Below are positions 16,821 through 25,883 of a DNA stretch of 64,000 bases, in pieces; the first letter of the stretch is position 1, and each line of letters starts with the position of its first letter. A model generated the notes under the pieces. It was not told the origin of the DNA, searched no databases, and saw only the letters and a list, made by a program, of their open reading frames with translations. Source of the stretch: Frigidibacter sp037095735 (lineage in GTDB: Bacteria > Pseudomonadota > Alphaproteobacteria > Rhodobacterales > Rhodobacteraceae). Position numbers and translations under genes: made by a program. The DNA is taken from NCBI RefSeq assembly GCF_037095735.1, contig NZ_JBAWKD010000008.1:1-64000 (forward strand). The letters run 5' to 3'.

Positions 16821-18176
16821 ATGACAACACAATCGCAACTCCTCCGGATGGGTCTCTTCGATGCGCGGGTGCCGCGCTACACGAGCTATCCCACCGCCCC
16901 GCATTTCACCCCCGCGGTCGGCGCGGAGGTGTTCGGCGACTGGATCTCGGCCGTGCCTGCGGGAACGGCGATTTCACTCTACATGCATGTGCCCTTCTGC
17001 CGTCGGCTGTGCTGGTTCTGCGCCTGCCGCACGCAGGGCACCAAGTCCGACGACCCGGTGCGCGCCTATGCCGAGGTGCTGCTGGCGGAACTGGCGATGC
17101 TGAAGGCGCGCCTCGCCCCCGGCGTGCGGCTGGCACGGCTGCATTGGGGCGGCGGCACGCCGACGCTGCTGCATCCCGAGGACATCACCCGGCTGGCAGA
17201 GGCGACCAAGGCCGCGGTCGAGCCGGTCGAGGACTGGGAATTCTCGGTCGAGATCGACCCGAACGAGATCGACGCGGCCCGGCTCGACGCGCTGGCGGCG
17301 GCGGGGATGAACCGCGCCTCGATCGGGGTGCAGGACTTCGACCCCGGCATCCAGAAGATCATCGGCCGCGAGCAAAGCTATGCGGTGACCGAACGCGCCG
17401 TGCAGATGCTGCGCGCCCGCGGCATCGCCTCGCTGAACGCCGACATCCTTTATGGCCTGCCCGACCAGACACCGGCGCGGATCGCGGCCTCGGTCCAGCA
17501 GCTTCTGTCGCTGAGCCCGGACCGGGTGGCGCTTTACGGCTATGCGCATGTGCCCTGGATGGCGCGGCGCCAGCAGATGATCCCGTCCGACGCCCTGCCC
17601 ACGCCCGAGGAACGCCTGTCGCTGTTCGAGACCGCGCGCGAGCTGTTTGTCTGGGACGGCTACGCCGAGATCGGCATCGACCATTTTGCCCGCCCCGAGG
17701 ACGGGCTGGCGAAGGCCGCGCGAAAGGGGCGGCTGCGCCGCAATTTCCAGGGCTATACCGAGGACACCGCGCCGGTGCTGATCGGGCTTGGCGCCTCGTC
17801 GATCTCGCGCTTCCCGCAGGGCTATGCACAGAATGCGCCCGCCACGTCGGACCACCAGCGCGCGGTCCGCGAAGGGCGCTTCTCGACCGCGCGCGGCCAT
17901 GTCTTCACCGGCGAGGATGCGCTGCGCGCGCGGATGATCGAGGCGGTGATGTGCGACTTCCGCATCGACAGCGCCGAGCTGGTCCGCGACTTCGGCGTGC
18001 CGCAGGGCCGGCTGTCGGCGCTGTTCGCCGAGGCCTGGCACCAGTTCCCCGAGATGGTCGAGATCTCGGCCGCGGGGCTGGTGGTGCCGGAACGCGCGCG
18101 ACCGCTGACCCGGATGATCGCGCGCTGCTTCGACGCCTACGACCTGTCGAAGGCCGGACATTCCAGCGCGATCTGA
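16821..18176 (+). CDS. hemN: Oxygen-independent coproporphyrinogen III oxidase
   Basis: Radical-SAM enzyme that decarboxylates coproporphyrinogen III to protoporphyrinogen IX without oxygen, needed for haem and bacteriochlorophyll under anaerobiosis. 451 residues from ATG 16821, the HemN size. The radical-SAM cysteines are in CRRLCWFC (CX3CX2C), followed by the SAM-binding GGGTPT and the substrate-region ARPEDGLA. An in-frame ATG inside the FNR box was rejected as start. No good Shine-Dalgarno precedes 16821. The shared FNR box implies induction by FnrL at low oxygen. Confidence 0.94.
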   Translation: MTTQSQLLRMGLFDARVPRYTSYPTAPHFTPAVGAEVFGDWISAVPAGTAISLYMHVPFCRRLCWFCACRTQGTKSDDPVRAYAEVLLAELAMLKARLAPGVRLARLHWGGGTPTLLHPEDITRLAEATKAAVEPVEDWEFSVEIDPNEIDAARLDALAAAGMNRASIGVQDFDPGIQKIIGREQSYAVTERAVQMLRARGIASLNADILYGLPDQTPARIAASVQQLLSLSPDRVALYGYAHVPWMARRQQMIPSDALPTPEERLSLFETARELFVWDGYAEIGIDHFARPEDGLAKAARKGRLRRNFQGYTEDTAPVLIGLGASSISRFPQGYAQNAPATSDHQRAVREGRFSTARGHVFTGEDALRARMIEAVMCDFRIDSAELVRDFGVPQGRLSALFAEAWHQFPEMVEISAAGLVVPERARPLTRMIARCFDAYDLSKAGHSSAI

Positions 18177-18302
18177 TGCAGCCGACACGAGACCGACTCG
18201 GGGCCGGTTGAACGCCGCGGCGGGGGCAAGTATCACGGGCTCCAAGTGTCACGGGGCCAAGCGATGGCCCCGCCCCTCCCCGGCGCCGACAGGAGATCCG
18301 CG

Positions 18303-19823
18303 ATGCATCCCAAGCCCGTTGTTCTGTGCATCCTTGACGGCTGGGGCCAACGCGACGAAATCGAGGGCAACGCCCCGGCGCAGGCCGACACGCCCTGCTT
18401 CGACCGGATCATGGCGACCTGCCCGCATGCGACGCTGATCACCCATGGCCCCGACGTCGGCCTGCCGACCGGCCAGATGGGCAATTCCGAGGTCGGGCAC
18501 ACCAATATCGGCGCGGGCCGGGTGGTGGCGATGGATCTGGGCCAGATCGACCTCGCGATCGAGGACGGCAGCTTCTTCGACAATGCCGCGTTGAAGGCGT
18601 TCTGCGCGACGCTCAAGGCCTCGGGCGGGACGGCGCATCTGATGGGCGTGGTGTCGGACGGCGGCGTGCACGGGCATATCGAGCATGTGCTGGCGGCCTG
18701 CAGGGCGGTGACCGCGACGGGGGTGCCGGTGGCGCTGCATGCGATCACCGACGGGCGCGACGTGGCGCCCTCGTCCGCGGCGGGCTTCGTGGCGGATCTG
18801 GTGGCGCGGTTGCCCGAGGGCGCGAGGGTCGCCACCGTGATCGGGCGCTATTACGCGATGGACCGCGACAACCGCTGGGAGCGGGTGGGCCGCGCCTATG
18901 ACGCGATGGTCAAGGCCGAGGGCGGCACCGCCACCGATGCCGTGGCTGCCGTAGAGGCCGCCTATGCCCGCGGCGAGACCGACGAATTCATTGCGCCGAC
19001 GGTGATCGGGGATTTCGCCGGCGCCAAGGACGGCGACGGCGTCTTCTGCCTGAACTTCCGCGCCGACCGCGCGCGAGAGATCCTGCTGGCAATCGGCGCG
19101 CCGGAGTTCGACGGCTTCGAGACCGGCCCGCGCCCTGCTTGGGCCGCGCTTCTGGGCATGGTCGACTACTCGAAGGCCCACAACGACTTCATGACCACCT
19201 GCTATCCGAAGCAGACCATCGTCAACACGCTGGGCGAATGGGTCGCGAAGCAGGGCCTGACCCAGTTCCGGCTGGCCGAGACCGAGAAATATCCGCATGT
19301 CACCTTCTTCCTGAACGGCGGCAAGGAGCAGCCGGAGGCCGGCGAGGACCGGTTCATGCCGAAGTCGCCCAAGGTCGCCACCTATGACCTGCAGCCCGAG
19401 ATGTCGTCGGAAGAGGTGACCGAACAGTTCGTGGCCGCGATCCGCCACGGCTACGACCTGATCGTGGTGAACTACGCCAACCCCGACATGGTCGGCCATA
19501 CCGGCAGCCTGCCCGCCGCCATCGCCGCCTGCGAGGCGGTGGACCGCGGTCTTGCCGCGGTGACGGCGGCGCTGGCCGAGGCCGGCGGTGCGATGGTGCT
19601 GACCGCCGACCACGGCAATTGCGAGACGATGATCGATCCGGAAACCGGCGGCCCCCACACCGCCCATACCACCAACCCGGTGCCGGTCGCGCTGATCGGC
19701 GGCCCGGCGGGCGCCGGCCTGCGCAAGGGGCGGCTCGCCGATCTCGCGCCGACGCTGCTCGACCTGATGGGTCTTCCGAAGCCGGCCGAGATGACCGGCG
19801 AAAGCCTGATCGTCCGCGCATGA
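18303..19823 (+). CDS. gpmI: 2,3-bisphosphoglycerate-independent phosphoglycerate mutase
   Basis: Glycolytic/gluconeogenic interconversion of 3- and 2-phosphoglycerate through a phosphoserine intermediate and two metal ions. 506 residues, the iPGM size. Visible are the N-terminal LCILDGWG, the nucleophile Ser in MGNSEVGHTN, HAITDGRD, NFRADRAREI, NPDMVGHTG and LTADHGNCE. ATG 18303 follows AGGAGA; upstream in-frame starts are not used. It overlaps the next gene by 4 nt, so it is probably co-transcribed with the EnvC-like gene and ctpA. Confidence 0.96.
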   Translation: MHPKPVVLCILDGWGQRDEIEGNAPAQADTPCFDRIMATCPHATLITHGPDVGLPTGQMGNSEVGHTNIGAGRVVAMDLGQIDLAIEDGSFFDNAALKAFCATLKASGGTAHLMGVVSDGGVHGHIEHVLAACRAVTATGVPVALHAITDGRDVAPSSAAGFVADLVARLPEGARVATVIGRYYAMDRDNRWERVGRAYDAMVKAEGGTATDAVAAVEAAYARGETDEFIAPTVIGDFAGAKDGDGVFCLNFRADRAREILLAIGAPEFDGFETGPRPAWAALLGMVDYSKAHNDFMTTCYPKQTIVNTLGEWVAKQGLTQFRLAETEKYPHVTFFLNGGKEQPEAGEDRFMPKSPKVATYDLQPEMSSEEVTEQFVAAIRHGYDLIVVNYANPDMVGHTGSLPAAIAACEAVDRGLAAVTAALAEAGGAMVLTADHGNCETMIDPETGGPHTAHTTNPVPVALIGGPAGAGLRKGRLADLAPTLLDLMGLPKPAEMTGESLIVRA

Positions 19824-21046
19824 TCGCTCGCCCCGCGCCGCTTCTGCTGGCGTTCGCCGCGGCCTCGGCCTGTGCGGTCGCGCTCTCGTCCGGGGTCTAC
19901 CGGGCCGAGGCACAGGACCAGACCGCAGCCCAGATCCCCGCCGCCGCCCGCGGCGCCCCGCCGCGCCCGGTGACCGCTGCCGATGGCGCGGTGACCGCCT
20001 CGGAAGAGCTGCGCAACGCGATCGAGGCGCTGCAGCACGCAGGCTCCGGCCGCGAGCGGGTCGATGCGCTGTCGCGCACGATCCGCGCCTATGAGGCGGG
20101 CCTGTCGGACCTGCGCGAGGGGCTGCGCCGCGCCAGCCTGCGCGAGCAGGAGATCACCCGCGACCTCGACGAGCGCCGGGTGCGGATCGGCCAGATCCTC
20201 GGCGCGATGATGTCGATGCAGGACAGCCCGGCCCCGGTCGCGCTGCTGCATCCCGCGGGGCCGGAATCCGCCGTGCGCGCCGGCATGATCCTGTCCGACG
20301 TCACTCCGGCCCTGCAGGCCGAGGCGACCGACCTCGCCTCGGACCTCAAGGAGGTCGCGGCGATCCGCGCGGTGCAGGAGAACTCGGTGGGCATCCTGTC
20401 CTCGGGCCTTGCCGCCGCGCAGGAGGCGCGCACCGCGCTCAGCCAGGCGATGCAGGACCGCTCGAACCTGCCGACGCGCTTCCTGGCCGAACCCGAGGAG
20501 CTGACGCGCCTGCGCGAAAGCGCGGATTCGCTGGAAGGGTTCACCGACGGGATCGTGCGGCTCGACAGCGACATCGGCCCGCCGATGCTGGACTTCGCCG
20601 GCGCCAAGGGCACGCTGCCGATGCCGGTGCTGGGGCGGATCCTGCGCCGCGCGGGCGAGGCCGATGCCGCCGGCATCCGCCGCCCCGGCCTGATCGTCGC
20701 CACCCGCCCCGCGGCGCTGGTCACCACGCCCTGGGCCGCTACCATCCGCTATCGCGGGCCCCTGCTCGACTACGGAAACGTGATGATTCTGGAGCCCGCC
20801 TCCGGCTATCTTCTGGTTCTGGCCGGACTGGGGACCGTCTATGGTGCCGTCGGCGACGTGATCGAGGCCGGGGCACCGATCGGCCTGATGGGCGGCGCCG
20901 AACCCGGGGGGCGCGAATTTCTGGCGGCCGCGCAGCAGGGCGGTGGTGCGGAGCGGACCGAGACGCTCTACATCGAACTCAGGCAGGGCAAGACCCCCGT
21001 GGACCCGTCGGAGTGGTTCACAGAAACAGGGATGACGCAAAGATGA
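19820..21046 (+). CDS. envC: EnvC-like murein hydrolase activator
   Basis: Periplasmic protein expected to activate cell-wall amidases at division. 408 residues: signal peptide (about 1-31), a long coiled-coil region (about 60-235) and a C-terminal LytM/M23-type domain (about 290-385). The zinc-binding His residues of active M23 peptidases are absent: the equivalent segment reads YGNVMILEPASGYLLVLAGL with no HxH. This is the degenerate state known for EnvC, an activator and not a hydrolase. It overlaps gpmI and ctpA by 4 nt at each side. Confidence 0.85.
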   Translation: MIARPAPLLLAFAAASACAVALSSGVYRAEAQDQTAAQIPAAARGAPPRPVTAADGAVTASEELRNAIEALQHAGSGRERVDALSRTIRAYEAGLSDLREGLRRASLREQEITRDLDERRVRIGQILGAMMSMQDSPAPVALLHPAGPESAVRAGMILSDVTPALQAEATDLASDLKEVAAIRAVQENSVGILSSGLAAAQEARTALSQAMQDRSNLPTRFLAEPEELTRLRESADSLEGFTDGIVRLDSDIGPPMLDFAGAKGTLPMPVLGRILRRAGEADAAGIRRPGLIVATRPAALVTTPWAATIRYRGPLLDYGNVMILEPASGYLLVLAGLGTVYGAVGDVIEAGAPIGLMGGAEPGGREFLAAAQQGGGAERTETLYIELRQGKTPVDPSEWFTETGMTQR

Positions 21047-22386
21047 AGAAGTTCGTTCTGGCCGCACTGGGCGGCACCGTGGCAGGGGCGCTGCTGACCA
21101 CCCAGGTCGCGGGCCCCCTGATCGCCCAGGAGGCCAAGAGCGACAGCTCTGTCTATGAACAGCTCGACCTGTTCGGCGACATCTTCGAACGCATCCGCGC
21201 CCAGTACGTCGAGGCGCCCGACAGCAAGAAGCTGATCGAGGCCGCGATCAACGGCATGCTGACCTCGCTCGATCCGCATTCGAGCTACATGCCCCCCGAC
21301 GACTTCGCCGACATGCGCGTGCAGACCCGCGGCGAGTTCGGCGGTCTCGGCATCGAGGTCACGCAGGAAGAAGGCTTCGTGAAGGTCGTCTCGCCGATCG
21401 ACGGGACGCCCGCGGCCGAGGCCGGCGTGCAGCCCAACGACTTCATCACCCATGTGAACGGCGAAAGCCTGATGGGCCTGACGCTCGACCAGGCGGTGGA
21501 CATGATGCGCGGCCCGGTCGGGTCCGAGATCACCATCACCATCGCCCGCGAGGGCACGCCCGAGCCCTTCGACCTCGTGCTGACCCGCGACACCATCAAG
21601 GTGCAGTCGGTGACCAGCCGCGTCGAGGGCAAGACCGTGATCTTGCGGATCTCGGCCTTCAACGACCAGACCTTCCCCGGCCTGCAGGCTGACCTGAAGA
21701 AGTCCGTCGAGGATGCCGGCGGCATGGACAAGGTCAACGGCTTCGTCATCGACCTGCGCAACAACCCGGGCGGCCTGCTGAACCAGGCGATCTCGGTGTC
21801 GGACGCCTTCCTCGACGCGGGCGAGATCGTCTCGACCCGCGGCCGCAACCCGCAGGACAGCGAGCGCTACAACGCCGAACCGGGCGACATGGCGCAGGGC
21901 AAGCCGATGGTGGTGCTGATCAACGGCGGCTCGGCCTCGGCCTCGGAAATCGTCACCGGCGCGCTGCAGGACCATCACCGCGCGATCGTCGTGGGCACCA
22001 AGTCCTTCGGCAAGGGCTCGGTCCAGACGGTGATCCCGCTGAAGGGCGACGGCGCGATGCGCCTGACCACGGCGCGCTACTACACGCCCTCGGGCCGCTC
22101 GATCCAGGCGCTGGGGATCAACCCCGACATCGTCGTCGAGCAGCGCCCCGCCCCGACCGCCGAGGACGAGAACGCGCCGGCCTCGGCCACCGCCGGGCGG
22201 ATGCGCTCGGAAGCCGACCTGCGCGGCGCGATCTCGAACGACTCGATGACCGAGGACGAGAAGAAGCAGGCCGAGGAAGAGCGCGCCCAGGCCGCGGCGG
22301 CGGCGAAGCTGCGTCAGGACGACTACCAGATGGCCTATGCGATCGACATCCTGAAGGGTCTTGCCGCGGTGCAGCCGGTCGAGTGA
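21043..22386 (+). CDS. ctpA: Carboxyl-terminal processing protease
   Basis: Periplasmic S41-family protease that trims or degrades envelope proteins from the C-terminus. 447 residues: signal peptide (about 1-27), N-terminal helices, PDZ domain (about 85-165) and a protease core with the Ser nucleophile in GSASASEI and the partner Lys in KSFGKGSVQT. The C-terminus is Lys/Glu/Ala-rich. ATG 21043 overlaps the envC stop. In many alphaproteobacteria ctpA sits next to an envC-like gene, and both may serve cell-wall hydrolase control. A strong terminator follows. Confidence 0.95.
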   Translation: MKKFVLAALGGTVAGALLTTQVAGPLIAQEAKSDSSVYEQLDLFGDIFERIRAQYVEAPDSKKLIEAAINGMLTSLDPHSSYMPPDDFADMRVQTRGEFGGLGIEVTQEEGFVKVVSPIDGTPAAEAGVQPNDFITHVNGESLMGLTLDQAVDMMRGPVGSEITITIAREGTPEPFDLVLTRDTIKVQSVTSRVEGKTVILRISAFNDQTFPGLQADLKKSVEDAGGMDKVNGFVIDLRNNPGGLLNQAISVSDAFLDAGEIVSTRGRNPQDSERYNAEPGDMAQGKPMVVLINGGSASASEIVTGALQDHHRAIVVGTKSFGKGSVQTVIPLKGDGAMRLTTARYYTPSGRSIQALGINPDIVVEQRPAPTAEDENAPASATAGRMRSEADLRGAISNDSMTEDEKKQAEEERAQAAAAAKLRQDDYQMAYAIDILKGLAAVQPVE

Positions 22387-22408
22387 CCAGAGCCGCAAGC
22401 GATTGGAA

Positions 22409-22435
22409 GGGGGGGCCGTCGCGCCCCCCCTTTTT
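22409..22435 (+). terminator. Rho-independent terminator after ctpA
   Basis: A run of seven G (22409-22415), a short GC loop, a run of seven C ending at 22430, then TTTTT (22431-22435). It begins 23 nt after the ctpA stop and closes the gpmI-envC-ctpA unit. Confidence 0.85.
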
Positions 22436-22568
22436 CGTTGAGCGGGACGGAGGTGCGGGGGGTATGCATACCCCCCGCGCCCCCCGCGTCCGGGCGCGGG
22501 GCCCGGCGGCTTTCCCCCGGGAGAGCGGTGGATTAGGGTGGCGGCGAACCCGGACCGGAGCCTGCCTG

Positions 22569-23051
22569 ATGACCAAAGACCTGCCCTATCGCCCCTGCGT
22601 CGGCGTGATGCTGATCGATGCCCGCGGGCGGATCTTCGCCGGGCGCCGGATCGACAGCCCCGCCGGCGCGCCGCCGGCCTGGCAGATGCCGCAGGGGGGC
22701 ATCGACGAGGGCGAGAAGCCGCGCGCCGCGGCGCTGCGCGAACTGTGGGAAGAGACCGGGGTCACTGGCGAGCTGGTCGAGTTCGTCGCCAAGACCGAAG
22801 ACTGGGTCACCTACGACCTGCCGCCCGAGCTGCTGGGCCGGGTCTGGGGCGGCAAGTACCGCGGGCAGAAGCAGAAGTGGTTCCTGTTCCGCTTCACCGG
22901 CGCGGACGCGCAGATCGACATCGCGACCGAGCACCCCGAGTTCGCGGAATGGAAATGGATCGCCGCGGACGAGATGATCGCCGCCATCGTTCCTTTCAAG
23001 CGCGCCGTCTACGAGAGCGTCGTCGCCGAGTTCCGCCCGCATCTGGCCTGA
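22569..23051 (+). CDS. rppH: RNA pyrophosphohydrolase (Nudix)
   Basis: Removes pyrophosphate from 5' ends of mRNAs, starting RNase E-dependent decay; related enzymes were called IalA/NudH. 160 residues, the RppH size. The full Nudix box runs from GGIDEGEKP to RELWEETG, and YRGQKQKWFLFRF and the C-terminal FKRAVYESVV region match the family. ATG 22569 is preceded by CGGAG; a longer in-frame extension upstream is rejected because it runs through the low-complexity linker after the ctpA terminator. Confidence 0.93.
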   Translation: MTKDLPYRPCVGVMLIDARGRIFAGRRIDSPAGAPPAWQMPQGGIDEGEKPRAAALRELWEETGVTGELVEFVAKTEDWVTYDLPPELLGRVWGGKYRGQKQKWFLFRFTGADAQIDIATEHPEFAEWKWIAADEMIAAIVPFKRAVYESVVAEFRPHLA

Positions 23052-23094
23052 CTCGGCCGCGACGACTCGCCGCGCCCCCGTGAGCGCCAACATC

Positions 23095-23125
23095 GTGATC
23101 ACAGCCTGCGGGCGTGTGATCACAA
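23095..23125. promoter_or_regulatory. Tandem GTGATCAC palindromes upstream of sdh
   Basis: GTGATCAC occurs at 23096-23103 and 23117-23124, exactly 21 bp (two helical turns) apart; the second extends to TGTGATCACA. They lie about 155-180 nt before sdhC. The phasing suggests cooperative binding of a dimeric regulator to the succinate dehydrogenase promoter. The regulator is unknown. Confidence 0.45.
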
Positions 23126-23277
23126 AAGCCGAAAATCCGCCGTTTCGGTGCGCTTTTGCATGCCGCAGCTGCACGGCGCGCGTGACTTGGGGATTTTTTC
23201 CGCTATTCAGGGACCACTATCCCAGCCCGGCACGGCGGCCCCGGCAGCCGAGCCCGCCAGTCGAAGAGGGAGCCAAG

Positions 23278-23667
23278 ATGGCAGAGCCCAAGAGGGTCCA
23301 GCGGCCGATCTCGCCGTTCATGATCGGACCGTACTACCGCCCCCAACTGACCTCGATGACGTCGATCCTCACCCGGATCACCGGGAACGCGATGATCGTC
23401 GCCTTCTTCCTGGGGACCTGGTGGATGCTCGCCGCCGCGACCTCGCCCGAGTATTTCGCGCAGGTGAATGCCTGCGTGACCTCGTGGCTGGGCGACATCG
23501 TGTTCTTCCTGTCGCTCTGGGGTCTTTGCTACCACTTCCTCGCCGGGATCCGGCACCTGATCTTCGACGCGGGCCGCGGGCTCGACATTCCCACCGCCGA
23601 GAAGCTCGGCTGGGCCTGCGTCATCGGGTCGGTCGTGCTGGCCGTCCTCGTCGCCGTCATCGTCTGA
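23278..23667 (+). CDS. sdhC: Succinate dehydrogenase cytochrome b556 subunit
   Basis: Membrane anchor of complex II that binds haem b and quinone with SdhD. 129 residues from ATG 23278 (AGAGGGA upstream), with three transmembrane helices and the family start RPISPFMIGPYY. The second helix carries LCYHFLAGIRHLIFD with the haem-ligand His. It is the first gene of sdhCDA-lipoprotein-sdhB; sdhD follows after 10 nt. Confidence 0.95.
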   Translation: MAEPKRVQRPISPFMIGPYYRPQLTSMTSILTRITGNAMIVAFFLGTWWMLAAATSPEYFAQVNACVTSWLGDIVFFLSLWGLCYHFLAGIRHLIFDAGRGLDIPTAEKLGWACVIGSVVLAVLVAVIV

Positions 23668-23677
23668 GGAGGCACCG

Positions 23678-24049
23678 ATGCGCTACATCACCGACCGCAA
23701 GCGCGCCGTGGGCCGCGGCGCCTCTGGCACCGGGACCGAGCATCACTGGCACATGCAGGTCAGCGCCGTCGCGCTGGCGATCCTGACGCCGGTCTTCGTC
23801 ATCGGCTTCGGCTCGACGCTGGGCAAGGATTACGAGGGCGTCCGCGCCTTCTTCGCCAACCCCTTCTGGGCGATCTGGACCGCGCTCTTCCTCATCGTCT
23901 CGATGCGCCACTTCGCTGCCGGCGCCACGATGATGATCGAGGACTACTGGCGCGGCACGCTTCGCAAGGGGCTCATCATCACCGTGATCTGCCTGTCGTG
24001 GCTGATCTCTGCCGTGGGCCTCTTCGCGCTCGTGAAGATGGCGCTCTGA
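23678..24049 (+). CDS. sdhD: Succinate dehydrogenase membrane anchor subunit
   Basis: Second membrane anchor of complex II. 123 residues with three transmembrane helices. HHWHMQVSAVAL begins helix 1 and MRHFAAGATMMIEDY carries the conserved His and the Asp-Tyr pair near the quinone site. It lies between sdhC (10 nt) and sdhA (21 nt). Confidence 0.94.
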   Translation: MRYITDRKRAVGRGASGTGTEHHWHMQVSAVALAILTPVFVIGFGSTLGKDYEGVRAFFANPFWAIWTALFLIVSMRHFAAGATMMIEDYWRGTLRKGLIITVICLSWLISAVGLFALVKMAL

Positions 24050-24070
24050 GCGGGACAAAGGACGAATAAG

Positions 24071-25879
24071 ATGGCTGCTTACGAATACGAGACGCATGTC
24101 TACGACGTGGTGGTGGTCGGCGCCGGCGGCGCGGGCCTGCGCGCGACGCTGGGCATGGCCGAACAGGGCCTGCGCACCGCCTGCATCACCAAGGTCTTCC
24201 CGACCCGCTCGCACACCGTCGCGGCGCAGGGCGGCATCGCCGCCTCGCTGGCGAACATGGGCCCCGACAACTGGCAGTGGCACATGTACGACACCGTGAA
24301 GGGGTCGGACTGGCTGGGCGACACCGACGCCATGGAGTACCTCGCGCGTGAGGCCCCCAAGGCGGTCTACGAGCTTGAGCACTACGGTGTGCCGTTCTCG
24401 CGCACCGAAGAGGGCAAGATCTACCAGCGCCCGTTCGGCGGCCACACCACCGAGTTCGGGGAAGGCCCGCCGGTGCAGCGCACCTGCGCCGCCGCCGACC
24501 GGACCGGCCACGCGATCCTGCATACGCTCTACGGCCAGTCGCTGAAGCAGAAGGCCGAGTTCTTCATCGAATACTTTGCGCTCGACCTGATCATGGCCGA
24601 GGACGGCAAGTCCTGCGTGGGCGTGCTCGCCTGGAAGCTGGACGACGGCACGATGCATGTCTTCAGCGCCAAGACCGTGGTGCTGGCGACCGGCGGCTAC
24701 GGCCGCGCCTATTTCTCGGCCACCTCGGCCCATACCTGCACCGGCGACGGTGGCGGCATGGTCGCGCGGGCCGGCCTGCCGCTGCAGGACATGGAATTCG
24801 TGCAGTTCCACCCGACCGGCATCTACGGCTCGGGCTGCCTGATCACCGAGGGCGCCCGCGGCGAGGGCGGCTATCTGACCAACTCGGAAGGCGAGCGGTT
24901 CATGGAACGCTACGCGCCGACCTACAAGGATCTGGCCTCGCGCGACGTGGTTTCGCGCTGCATGACCATGGAGATCCGCGAAGGCCGCGGCGTGGGCGAG
25001 CACAAGGACCACATCTTCCTGCACCTCAACCACCTGCCGCCGGAAACCCTGCATGAACGCCTGCCGGGCATTTCGGAATCGGCGCGGATCTTCGCGGGCG
25101 TCGACCTGACCAAGGAACCGATCCCGGTGCTGCCGACCGTGCACTACAACATGGGCGGCATTCCCACGAACTACTGGGGCGAGGTTCTCGACCCGACCGC
25201 CGACAGCCCCGACGCCGTCTTCCCGGGCCTGATGGCCGTGGGCGAGGCCGGCTGCGCCTCGGTGCATGGTGCGAACCGCCTTGGCTCGAACTCGCTGATC
25301 GACCTCGTGGTCTTCGGCCGCGCCGCGGCGATCAAGGCCGGCCAGATCCTGAACCCCGCCTCGGCCAACCCGGATCTGAACAAGGCCTCGATCGACAAGG
25401 CCTTCGACCGGTTCGACGGGCTGCGCCATGCCTCGGGCGCGATCCCGACGGCCGACCTGCGCCTTGAGATGCAGAAGACCATGCAGGCCGACGCCGCCGT
25501 CTTCCGCACCGACAAGACGCTGGCCGAGGGCGTCGAGAAGATGAAGGCCGTCGCCGCCAAGCAGGGCGACCTGAAGGTCACCGACCGCAGCCTCGTCTGG
25601 AACTCGGACCTGATGGAGACGCTCGAGCTGACCAACCTGATGCCGAACGCGCTGGCGACGATCGTCGGTGCCGAGGCGCGGAAGGAAAGCCGCGGCGCCC
25701 ATGCGCACGAGGACTATCCGGACCGCGACGACGTGAACTGGCGCAAGCACTCGCTGGCCTGGGTCGAGGGCAACGAGGTGAAACTGGGCTACCGCCCGGT
25801 GCATCTCGAACCGCTGACCCGCGCCGACGAAGGCGGGATCGACCTGAAGAAGATCGCGCCCAAGGCGCGGGTCTACTGA
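24071..25879 (+). CDS. sdhA: Succinate dehydrogenase flavoprotein subunit
   Basis: Catalytic subunit that oxidises succinate to fumarate at covalently bound FAD in the TCA cycle. 602 residues. It has the dinucleotide-binding GAGGAGLRA near residue 18, the FAD-attachment His in RSHTVAAQGG, the active-site HPTGI and EGARGEGG segments, and the C-terminal NWRKHSLAW. It is followed after only 4 nt by a small lipoprotein gene instead of sdhB. Confidence 0.98.
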   Translation: MAAYEYETHVYDVVVVGAGGAGLRATLGMAEQGLRTACITKVFPTRSHTVAAQGGIAASLANMGPDNWQWHMYDTVKGSDWLGDTDAMEYLAREAPKAVYELEHYGVPFSRTEEGKIYQRPFGGHTTEFGEGPPVQRTCAAADRTGHAILHTLYGQSLKQKAEFFIEYFALDLIMAEDGKSCVGVLAWKLDDGTMHVFSAKTVVLATGGYGRAYFSATSAHTCTGDGGGMVARAGLPLQDMEFVQFHPTGIYGSGCLITEGARGEGGYLTNSEGERFMERYAPTYKDLASRDVVSRCMTMEIREGRGVGEHKDHIFLHLNHLPPETLHERLPGISESARIFAGVDLTKEPIPVLPTVHYNMGGIPTNYWGEVLDPTADSPDAVFPGLMAVGEAGCASVHGANRLGSNSLIDLVVFGRAAAIKAGQILNPASANPDLNKASIDKAFDRFDGLRHASGAIPTADLRLEMQKTMQADAAVFRTDKTLAEGVEKMKAVAAKQGDLKVTDRSLVWNSDLMETLELTNLMPNALATIVGAEARKESRGAHAHEDYPDRDDVNWRKHSLAWVEGNEVKLGYRPVHLEPLTRADEGGIDLKKIAPKARVY

Positions 25880-25883
25880 GCCG

